The position numbers and the translations under genes are program-made. The notes beneath the pieces were generated by a model. It saw only the letters and a list, made by a program, of their open reading frames with translations, was not told the DNA's origin and searched no databases. A DNA stretch of 10,195 bases from positions 1 through 10,195 of the forward strand of contig DHOP01000029.1 of assembly GCA_002407775.1 (NCBI GenBank). The letters are read 5' to 3'. The DNA comes from Prevotella sp. UBA5387. Its GTDB lineage: Bacteria > Bacteroidota > Bacteroidia > Bacteroidales > Bacteroidaceae. Positions within the stretch are counted from its first letter, which is position 1; each line of letters starts with the position of its first letter. Below, piece by piece: positions 1 to 5,712 of the stretch.

Positions 1-211
1 TGCCTGTTTTGACACACCCTCATTCTTAACCCATAATCCTTATTGAATGTTCATCGTTTATGCCTGGTTCTATAAATAAGGCAACAGCATATAAGCCAAA
101 AACGACTTGGGTTACTACTTCGTTTAAGACTCTTAGCTGAGTTGCAAAAAGTAGAAAGCAGTACCAAATTCGTGCAATTAATGAGAGTTCTTTTGGAAGC
201 TTCTGATTAGT
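1..211. other. Left-edge intergenic stretch, no gene seen
   Basis: No coding region on either strand and no convincing terminator for the TonB-domain gene that ends at 212. The first 20 or so bases contain TTTTGACACACCCTC, which read on the minus strand is GAGGGTGTGTCAAAA. This resembles the termini of some Bacteroidetes insertion sequences, but the element would lie outside the window, so this is only a hint. Confidence 0.4.
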
Positions 212-1339
212 TTACTCCGATTTATAATTTATAGGTAGGTACATCCTTACAACAACAGGTTTCCCATGATCTAAACCAGGCTGGAAATCTGGCATTCCTC
301 TGACGGCTTCCGCAGCATGACGATCTATCTCGGGAGTGAGCGGGCTAACAACTCGAATGTCTTTTACCTTTCCTGTCTTGCTTAACGTTAAAGCGACAAC
401 TACGCGTCCCTTTGCTGAATTAGATGGTGGTACCACATGACTTTGGTAGCGTTTCAAGCCTTCCTGTCCTCCTTCGAACTGGGGCATTTGATCGACCAAA
501 CTATAAATAGAGTCCCCCTCCCATTTATTGGGCAACATTTCAAGAATCGGGACAGCTTTCTTTGGCTTTTTTTCCATAAGACGACGGCCAGCCTTTGTTA
601 TGAGATAGCGAACATTCTGATATGGCAACATGGTTTCATAGTCGATTTGCCGTTGGCTTGTCCTGACCGATACTTTAAACCCTACACTGTCGTTTGCCTT
701 GTCAAGCCATACACCCTCAATTGAAGCATCAGCCATTGCATTGAATTCATCATCGCTCAAAGGTTCAAAGAGCGTAACATAAAAACTTTGGTAAACATTG
801 CCCTCATGAATTAATCTCTGATTCAAGACCTTCTCCGTTGTTAGCACTCTACCTTTAGCAATATCATAAATAACGTAGGCTACATCTTTCTTAGCCTTCA
901 CGGGAGACATGCTTTCTGGCACAGACTCACAACTGATAGAATAGCAAAGATATTGACCTGGGCTATAGCTCTTCAACCTTGCCGACATGTTAACATAGCA
1001 AAAGCGACGGTCATCTGGCAATGTCCTCAATTGAAAGGTTACTTGACTCCCCAGCCCTGACTTGAATTGTTGATAAGCAGAATCCAAATTGGTTGTACTA
1101 TAGCCAAACATCATTTGACTCAAAAAGTATTGTAACGCTACAGGTTTATTAAAGTTAGCGATTTCTGGCCACTCGATATCAGTATCTATGACATTAAAAT
1201 CATCTCCACTTTGCATGAGAAGATGCTCCTTTACATATCTCACAGAGTAGCACTGAGCCATATGGTCTACAGTCTGTCCCCACACGGAAACAGGCAACAG
1301 AAGAAGCGCAACCAACAACAATCTCACTTTCTTTTTCAT
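212..1339 (-). CDS. Secreted protein with C-terminal TonB domain
   Basis: A 375-residue protein. Residues 1-21 form a Sec signal peptide (KKK, then a leucine-rich core ending near VSVWG), so it is exported. Residues about 283-375 are a TonB_C domain of the Bacteroidetes type: MPQFEGG (285-291), GRVVVALTLSKTG (311-323), MPDFQPG (349-355) and LPINY (368-372). The middle (about 25-270) is not recognised with certainty; the stretch around VAYVIYDIAKGRVLTTEKVL distantly recalls DUF3298-like folds. There is no clear transmembrane anchor or proline-rich linker, so this is unlikely to be a classical energy-transducing TonB. Stand-alone TonB_C domains in Bacteroidetes are common and mostly of unknown role. 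The start overlaps the stop of the upstream DUF4251 gene as ATGA, indicating translational coupling and a shared operon. Confidence 0.85.
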   Translation of the reverse strand: MKKKVRLLLVALLLLPVSVWGQTVDHMAQCYSVRYVKEHLLMQSGDDFNVIDTDIEWPEIANFNKPVALQYFLSQMMFGYSTTNLDSAYQQFKSGLGSQVTFQLRTLPDDRRFCYVNMSARLKSYSPGQYLCYSISCESVPESMSPVKAKKDVAYVIYDIAKGRVLTTEKVLNQRLIHEGNVYQSFYVTLFEPLSDDEFNAMADASIEGVWLDKANDSVGFKVSVRTSQRQIDYETMLPYQNVRYLITKAGRRLMEKKPKKAVPILEMLPNKWEGDSIYSLVDQMPQFEGGQEGLKRYQSHVVPPSNSAKGRVVVALTLSKTGKVKDIRVVSPLTPEIDRHAAEAVRGMPDFQPGLDHGKPVVVRMYLPINYKSE

Positions 1340-1833
1340 TCTGCTAAGTTTATATTGCCCGAGAAAGAGATACCCTCGCGATCAGAAGAGATTACATCAA
1401 GTGTCGCTTTCCCATTGGCAAACACCTCTATTTGATATGTAATGATCTCCATCTCATGTCTCGTCGAAAGCTTGATTCGGAAATAGTCCTGTTTCACCTG
1501 CTCTGATTTATAACTTAAAATGGGCGCTCTAAAGTCGAGCGGGCTACGGTCTCGCCCATTGAAGTCTGCACGATAGGCAACACCAAAATAAGGCAGGAAA
1601 CTTGTGATTGTATCTCCATCAATCTTAACCCTATAACCAGAAGTGAGGAATTGAGGTTTCATCCTTCTGGGTGTCACATAGTCCAAAAGGATAGTATATG
1701 AAGAACTGTTCAATGAGTCCATCACTTGCCCATACACCATTCTCGCCGTAGCAGCCTTCTTTTCTGAAGTCTTTGAAGTAGAGCAAGCTATTAGACTAAG
1801 TAAAATGGCCAACAATCCTAATATCTTTTTCAT
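1336..1833 (-). CDS. DUF4251 family lipoprotein
   Basis: A 165-residue protein with a lipoprotein signal peptide: MKK, a hydrophobic run, and lipobox LIAC with the acylated cysteine at residue 17. It is therefore expected on an envelope membrane. The mature part matches the Bacteroidetes DUF4251 family by its overall pattern: a VTPRRMKP segment, then LTSGYRVKIDGDTITSFLPYFG, then a late segment around FSGNINL. Length is normal for the family. Its function is unknown. It is the first gene of a two-gene operon with the TonB-domain protein, whose ATG overlaps this stop codon. A weak -7-like box (TATATTCG on the minus strand, one mismatch to TAnnTTTG) lies about 20 bp upstream, in the 117-bp gap shared with the divergent SDR gene. 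Confidence 0.85.
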   Translation of the reverse strand: MKKILGLLAILLSLIACSTSKTSEKKAATARMVYGQVMDSLNSSSYTILLDYVTPRRMKPQFLTSGYRVKIDGDTITSFLPYFGVAYRADFNGRDRSPLDFRAPILSYKSEQVKQDYFRIKLSTRHEMEIITYQIEVFANGKATLDVISSDREGISFSGNINLAE

Positions 1834-1911
1834 GTTAGAATAATTTGATGCGAATATAATGATTTTCAGTCAAAACCCCTATCATTTTACCTTATTTTAA
1901 TATCGCTTTAG

Positions 1912-1919
1912 TACCTTTG
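1912..1919 (+). promoter_or_regulatory. Bacteroidetes -7 promoter box of the SDR gene
   Basis: TACCTTTG fits the TAnnTTTG -7 consensus of the Bacteroidetes primary sigma factor exactly. It lies 31 bp before the ATG at 1951, implying a 5' leader of about 25 nt. No clean TTTG -33 box is visible upstream, only a T-rich tract, so activity is inferred from the -7 box and its position. Confidence 0.6.
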
Positions 1920-1950
1920 CGTTGTAAATTGAATAAAACATCAAGTAAGA

Positions 1951-2703
1951 ATGAAACCCACAGTATTGATTACAGGCGCCACAAGCGGCATTGGTGAAGC
2001 CTGCGCGCGCAGATTTGCACTTGGAGGCTACCGACTCATTATCACAGGTCGCCGTTCAGAGTTGTTGGAAAAATTAAAGAACAGCTTAGATACAGAAGTA
2101 TTGACTCTCTGCTTTGACGTGCGTAACCGCAATGCCACACGTAAAGCAATCGACTCGATACCTGAAGAGTGGCGCATTATAGATGTACTCATCAACAATG
2201 CAGGACTTGCACAAGGTTTGGAACCTGAGTACGAGGGTGACCCTGACGACTGGGACCGCATGATAGACACCAACATCAAGGGACTGCTCACCATGACGCG
2301 GCTGATTGTTCCTGGCATGGTCCAGCGTAATCATGGACATGTCATCAACGTCGGCAGTGTTGCTGGCGATGCTGCCTATGCAAATGGCAATGTGTATTGT
2401 GCTACAAAAGCTGCCGTAAAAACCATCTCCGATGGACTACGCATTGATGTGGCACAAAGCGCCGTGCGTGTTACGACCCTCAAGCCAGGGTTGGTAGAGA
2501 CCAACTTTAGCAATGTGCGTTTCCACGGAGACGATGCCCGAGCAGACACGGTATACAAGGGCATCAAGCCTCTTACAGGGGATGATATTGCCGAAGTAGC
2601 CTACTTTGCGGCATCAGCTCCAGAGCATGTACAGATTGCCGAAGTGCTTATCCTGGCCACACATCAAGGCAGCGGTAGCTATATTGTCCGTGAAAGCGAG
2701 TAA
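1951..2703 (+). CDS. Short-chain dehydrogenase/reductase, YdfG-like
   Basis: A 250-residue classical SDR, the usual length. The nucleotide-binding motif TGATSGIG is at residues 8-15, and a GRR pair (33-35) after the second strand suggests NADP(H) preference. NNAG is at 82-85, catalytic Asn at 108, Ser at 136, and YCATK places Tyr149 and Lys153. PG at 179-180 closes the active site. The sequence resembles the YdfG group, whose E. coli member oxidises L-allo-threonine, serine and 3-hydroxy acids; the substrate here is inferred only. It is cytoplasmic. It is transcribed alone, from a TAnnTTTG-type promoter, and ends at a strong intrinsic terminator about 105 bp after the stop. It diverges from the DUF4251 operon. 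Confidence 0.92.
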   Translation: MKPTVLITGATSGIGEACARRFALGGYRLIITGRRSELLEKLKNSLDTEVLTLCFDVRNRNATRKAIDSIPEEWRIIDVLINNAGLAQGLEPEYEGDPDDWDRMIDTNIKGLLTMTRLIVPGMVQRNHGHVINVGSVAGDAAYANGNVYCATKAAVKTISDGLRIDVAQSAVRVTTLKPGLVETNFSNVRFHGDDARADTVYKGIKPLTGDDIAEVAYFAASAPEHVQIAEVLILATHQGSGSYIVRESE

Positions 2704-2808
2704 AAAACATCCTGAGCGTATCAGCTGGCACTATCAACATGCCAAGGTTATCAACCCGAACTCGGTTTAATTTTCTTTGTAACCCTATTAATGTTTTAAT
2801 ACATATTG

Positions 2809-2847
2809 ATTTAGCCTCAGTCCCTCGATTGAGGCTAAATTATTTTC
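2809..2847 (+). terminator. Intrinsic terminator after the SDR gene
   Basis: A perfect 11-bp inverted repeat, ATTTAGCCTCA (2809-2819) and TGAGGCTAAAT (2830-2840), encloses a 10-nt loop and is followed by the T-rich tail TATTTTC. It reads as a Rho-independent terminator for the SDR transcript. A weaker hairpin with a T-rich tail is present at about 2752-2780. The stem is A/T-flanked on both sides, so it may act in both directions. Confidence 0.85.
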
Positions 2848-3240
2848 AATTTATCATTGACACTCTTGCTTCTAACTATAGAAAGGGATCATAAGAAACA
2901 TGATTGGGGGATAAATCGACACTATTTTTCGCACTTACTATTTGAATGTCCCTCCGAAGCACTTTAATGTTACATCTCTCGCACATCTCATTGACGGGAT
3001 AGTACGACGTAGTAGGCGAAGAAAAACCATGTAGTTACTACCGTAAAAAATCAAAAGATAAAAATCCTGTGTTTTGGTGAGGTATTCAGGAATTTTTCGA
3101 CAAGCCCATTTTTAAATGTACTTATTATCCGACGAGTACAAGGGCGATGTAAGGGCTGGTGGTCGGCAATCAATTTGAAGTCGTAAGCTCAGAGGTTGAG
3201 AGGTTGGCCAATCCTCAATTCTGGGACGATGGAGGCGAGG

Positions 3241-3263
3241 AAAAGGCCCCGGATGGCTTTTTT
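3241..3263 (+). terminator. Terminator-like hairpin in gene-free region
   Basis: AAAAGGCC (3241-3248), a 6-nt loop, then GGCTTTT inside GGCTTTTTT (3255-3263) gives a stem of 8 pairs including one G-T, with a T tract on the plus strand and a shorter T run on the minus strand. The shape is that of an intrinsic terminator, but no gene upstream needs it. Confidence 0.4.
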
Positions 3264-3299
3264 GGGGAGGTTTCACCTGATTGATATTTCGAATCGAAT

Positions 3300-3560
3300 C
3301 ATAAGGTTCTACTTTGGAGGTTCCCTTTTCGGCTTTGTCGCTTCATGCGATAGTCGTTTTTGTTGTTGCAATATGTCAAAGAGCTCTTCTGAGTCACTCG
3401 ATCTTGTTGCGAGGCGAAAGCAGAGTGATCAGGTCTGCTGGGCCGAAGCCCCAAATCGTACTTGCTTCTCGATTTCAAGAACAAAGTTACAACAACGCGC
3501 CGACCCCATGTCCGTTCCCATCCGTTAACGGCGAAAAATTTTCTTGTACGGAGAAAATAA
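3300..3560. repeat. Probable dispersed Bacteroidales intergenic element
   Basis: The run of motifs ATATGTCAAAGAGCTCTT (about 3371-3388), GAGGCGAAAGC (about 3411-3421) and CAAGAACAAAGTTACAAC (3476-3493), followed by an A/T-rich tail, matches the general architecture of noncoding repeats I associate with Bacteroidales intergenic regions. It contains a GGGC-CGAA-GCCC mini-hairpin (3440-3451), a TCACTC/GAGTGA arm pair (3394-3399 and 3423-3428) and the palindrome CCGTTAACGG (3522-3531). Boundaries are approximate, and only one copy is in the window, so the repeat status is inferred from memory of similar sequence. Confidence 0.3.
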
Positions 3561-3617
3561 ATTTTCAGTGAATGATTCGTTTCAAAACCATGAAGTGAAA
3601 ATATATATTGATTTAAG

Positions 3618-3707
3618 CACGCAGATTGCGCAAATAACAGGTTTTGCGTGGTTAACTTATGTGATGGATAAGGGGGGGGCACGCAGATTTCGCTGATTAC
3701 GCAGATG
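3618..3707. repeat. CGCAGATT-type 9-bp tandem repeats, two clusters
   Basis: Cluster one (3619-3636) is ACGCAGATT followed by GCGCAAATA. Cluster two (3681-3707) is three consecutive 9-mers, ACGCAGATT, TCGCTGATT and ACGCAGATG, following directly on a G8 tract and a C. Both clusters are preceded by C, giving CACGCAGATT in each. Sequences of this CGCAGATT style are widespread noncoding repeats in Bacteroidetes genomes. The hairpin GTTTGC-TTC-GCAAAC (3707-3721) follows the second cluster immediately. No function is known. Confidence 0.65.
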
Positions 3708-3905
3708 TTTGCTTCGCAAACGACTCCGTGGGTAACAGACTACATCGAATCGCCTTTAATCATTTCATGTTTTCATCTTTTTTCCCGCCCATGTCATCCG
3801 CATGAAAACTTACGGATTGAAAGCGGCGATGAGGCTAATTTTGCGAAGAAAACGAATACTGTAAACTAATTCAGTACAGAAAACGTTCCCGAGCCCCCCC
3901 ATTAG

Positions 3906-4001
3906 GTCAACCTCTACACGGAATAGGGATGAGTAGTCAACCAAAACAGGAATAAGTTTAACCGAGTCAGCCCTGATTAGTAAAAAAACATGTAAGTCAA
4001 C
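3906..4001. repeat. GTCAAC motif repeated every 30 bp, four times
   Basis: GTCAAC occurs at 3906-3911 and 3936-3941, GTCAGC at 3966-3971, and GTCAAC at 3996-4001: the same orientation and exactly 30 bp apart. The intervening bases are mostly not conserved, although the first two units share ACGGAATA/CAGGAATA. A fifth GTCAAC lies at 4355-4360 in the IS-like end. The last unit falls inside the orfA remnant. These could be transposase-binding subterminal repeats; that role is inferred. Confidence 0.55.
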
Positions 4002-4336
4002 TCATCAGAAACCTCATCATTTCTTCCTTCCCTGCTGGGCATGGGGGGAGAGGCTTCCAGGGGATGATCAAGGTAAGCCCATTATTTTGTGACAATTGCG
4101 CATTTGTGCCACGAAAGCTGGCGAGGCGACGAAGGGGCACTCTTTTTTCGCATTGAATCAATTACATTTTCTTCTGCAAGAATACAAATCCAGCGGTAAA
4201 TACTCATACGCGAAACTGATAATTCCTTCGAAATTCTCTTAATTAGAATTCCCTCCTCAAAATACATCTTTATAGCCAGGTCATAAAAGCGGCCTTTGTA
4301 GCGAGATGTGTAATGTCGTTTTAGTCTTTCTTCCAT
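3977..4336 (-). pseudogene. Decayed IS OrfA-like transposase fragment (HTH)
   Basis: The first 84 codons encode a basic N-terminus (MEERLKRHYTSRYKGRFYDL) and a helix-turn-helix at about residues 28-52 with the core ISKELSVSRMSIYRW, as in OrfA proteins of IS3-type elements and related site-specific HTH proteins. A TAA at 4082-4084 interrupts it. The same frame then stays open for 34 more codons, including MPSREGRNDEVSDELTYM, an acidic hinge followed by what looks like the start of a coiled coil. It stops at 3977-3979 just after FFY, encoded by a T-rich run. The continuation in frame argues for a nonsense mutation plus loss of the 3' end rather than an intact small gene. No OrfB/DDE catalytic domain follows. 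An alternative is a genuine 84-residue HTH protein. Confidence 0.6.
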
Positions 4337-4338
4337 TC

Positions 4339-4380
4339 TTGACTCTTTTTAGGAGTCAACTTTTTTAGGACAAGACACCA
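4339..4380. mobile_element. Putative IS end with start-adjacent hairpin
   Basis: Directly upstream of the OrfA remnant lies an inverted repeat, TTGACTC (4339-4345) and GAGTCAA (4353-4359), with a 7-nt loop. It overlaps the repeated TTTTTAGGA (4346-4354 and 4362-4370) and is followed by AGGACAAGACACCA ending near 4380, a plausible IS tip. No matching inverted end was found on the left side of the orfA remnant, so the element is incomplete or its ends are not recognised. Confidence 0.4.
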
Positions 4381-4477
4381 GCTCTCATATAATCGCTTCT
4401 TGGAGTTGGAGGCACGAGTATCGGTGGAACCGAGTTCTGGTTATCAGCATGCAATACTAAATGTCCGCTTCTATTGT

Positions 4478-4568
4478 GTGATTCAAATTGAATCACGAGA
4501 TGAATCAATTTGATTCACTCAGTAAAACAAATTGAAACACGGCGTGATTCAAATTGAATCACACCGTG
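4478..4568. repeat. Array of four palindromes with 22-bp period
   Basis: Four 17-bp units start at 4479, 4501, 4523 and 4545. Units 1 and 4 are TGATTCA-AAT-TGAATCA, unit 2 is TGAATCA-ATT-TGATTCA, and unit 3 is a decayed TAAAACA-AAT-TGAAACA. They are separated by 5-bp spacers CGAGA, CTCAG and CGGCG. Units 1 and 4 extend to GTGATTCAAATTGAATCAC. Unit 4 extends further to 15-bp arms (4538-4552 and 4554-4568) with a single C/A mismatch, which is a G-U pair in a minus-strand transcript. Unit 2 differs from unit 1 at both symmetric arm positions, so the palindrome is preserved. It lies 142 bp upstream of the HTH remnant and 57 bp after hisB. It could be a protein-binding array or a set of hairpins ending hisB transcription. 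Confidence 0.85.
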
Positions 4569-4624
4569 AAATAATATTTATCACAACTGCATGGCAGCTC
4601 AATCGCTATGAACTTAAAAATCTC

Positions 4625-5695
4625 TTATAGAGCACCCTTGGTCGATGGCAACTCGTAGTGGTAGATATCACGACGCACTGCCATCTTTAAGCTACGGGCA
4701 AAAGCTTTGAAGATGCCTTCTATCTTGTGGTGCTCGTTCTGCCCTTCAGCCTTGATGTTAAGATTCATGTGGGCCGCATCGCTTATGCTCTTAAAGAAAT
4801 GAAGGAACATTTCAGTAGGCATCTCTCCTACTTTTTCACGATTAAACTCTGCATCCCATACCAGCCAGGGACGCCCCCCGAAGTCAAGTGCCACCTGACA
4901 GAGACAATCATCCATCGGCAAACAATAGCCATAGCGTTCTATTCCACGCTTATCGCCAAGGGCGTGAAGCAGACATTCGCCAAGGGCAAGCGCAGTATCT
5001 TCGATGGTATGGTGCTCATCAACTTGCAGATCACCCTTAGTATGAATGGTGAGATCCATCATACCATGCTTACCTATCTGCTCCAGCATGTGATCGAAAA
5101 ATCCCAATCCTGTAGAGACATCGGTCTTGCCAGACCCGTCCAGATTAATCTTCACATATATATCGGTTTCCTTTGTGGTGCGCCTTACCTCTGCAATGCG
5201 TTCACCTGCGAATAGCAATTCCGCTATTTTGTCCCAGTCGAGGCCATCGCGTCCAAGAATCAAAGATTTACATCCTAGATTTCTTGCCAACTCGTCATCG
5301 CTATCGCGGTCGCCAATAACATAGCTACCTGCCAAGTCATAGGTGTCATTACCGATGTACGCCGTAAGCATTCCGGTACCAGGCTTCCGCATCGGAGAAT
5401 TGTCCTCTGGGCGGTGTCGGTCTATGAGTATGTCATCGAAGGTGATTCCTTCACCCTCAAGAGTTTGCAGAATGAATTGCTGTACAGGCCAGAAAGTCTC
5501 CTCTGGGAAAGACGATGTACCCAATCCGTCTTGGTTACTCACCATCACAAACTTGAAGTCGAGATGTTTTTGAATAAATCCAAGGTTGCGAAACACTCCA
5601 CGAGTGAATTTCAATTTTTCAAAGGAATCTATCTGTTCGTCAAGAGGTTCCTCTATGAGGGTACCGTCGCGATCTATGAATAGTACTTTCTGCAT
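4625..5695 (-). CDS. hisB: Bifunctional HisB: histidinol-phosphatase/IGP dehydratase
   Basis: A 356-residue fusion, the usual length for the two-domain enzyme of histidine biosynthesis (cytoplasmic; steps from imidazoleglycerol phosphate to imidazole-acetol phosphate, and histidinol phosphate to histidinol). Residues 1-165 are a HAD phosphatase: DRDGT (8-12), VSNQDG (52-57), RKPGTG (103-108) and GDRDSDD (128-134). Residues about 167-356 are the dehydratase with its metal sites: DHMLEQIGKHG (201-211), DEHHTIEDT (226-234) and EHHKIEG (321-327). The zinc loop of E. coli HisB (C-x-H and C-x-C before RKP) is not conserved here: the aligned residues are D92, H94, S100 and M102. The start lies 17 bp after the membrane-protein stop, so the two may be co-transcribed. 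No other his gene is in the window. Confidence 0.96.
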   Translation of the reverse strand: MQKVLFIDRDGTLIEEPLDEQIDSFEKLKFTRGVFRNLGFIQKHLDFKFVMVSNQDGLGTSSFPEETFWPVQQFILQTLEGEGITFDDILIDRHRPEDNSPMRKPGTGMLTAYIGNDTYDLAGSYVIGDRDSDDELARNLGCKSLILGRDGLDWDKIAELLFAGERIAEVRRTTKETDIYVKINLDGSGKTDVSTGLGFFDHMLEQIGKHGMMDLTIHTKGDLQVDEHHTIEDTALALGECLLHALGDKRGIERYGYCLPMDDCLCQVALDFGGRPWLVWDAEFNREKVGEMPTEMFLHFFKSISDAAHMNLNIKAEGQNEHHKIEGIFKAFARSLKMAVRRDIYHYELPSTKGAL

Positions 5696-5712
5696 GATTC
5701 TATGGTTTTTAA

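Larger units (their letters stand above)
2848..3900. other. Long gene-free region with repeats
   Basis: Over 1 kb with no credible protein gene. The open frames here (for example 3299-3682 minus and 3196-3528 plus) have cysteine- and serine-rich, domain-free translations that look like chance frames. The stretch holds a terminator-like hairpin (3241-3263), an imperfect palindrome (3196-3218), a probable dispersed intergenic element (about 3300-3560), 9-bp CGCAGATT-type repeats (3618-3707), an 8-bp inverted repeat GTTTTCAT/ATGAAAAC (3769-3776 and 3802-3809), and homopolymer runs G8 (3672-3679) and C7 (3894-3900). No tRNA or rRNA pattern is seen. It resembles an accumulation site for mobile and repetitive sequence. 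Confidence 0.6.

Noticed and set aside
3275..3300. TTCGAATCGAATC as a tRNA T-loop
   Set aside because: No acceptor, D-arm or anticodon arms can be drawn around it.
3196..3528. 110-codon open frame on the plus strand
   Set aside because: Serine/cysteine/arginine-rich translation with no motif; lies over the putative dispersed noncoding element.
3299..3682. 127-codon open frame on the minus strand
   Set aside because: No domain, odd composition, and it spans repeat and palindrome sequence; overlapping frames of similar length exist on the other strand, as expected by chance.
3672..3900. G8 and C7 homopolymers as phase-variable switches
   Set aside because: Neither tract lies within or just upstream of an intact gene.
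4478..4568. CRISPR array
   Set aside because: The repeats are only 17-19 bp with 5-bp spacers and no cas genes are present; the arrangement fits phased palindromes, not repeat-spacer units.
4727..5215. 162-codon plus-strand frame inside hisB
   Set aside because: Antisense shadow of the hisB dehydratase domain, whose motifs on the other strand are unambiguous.
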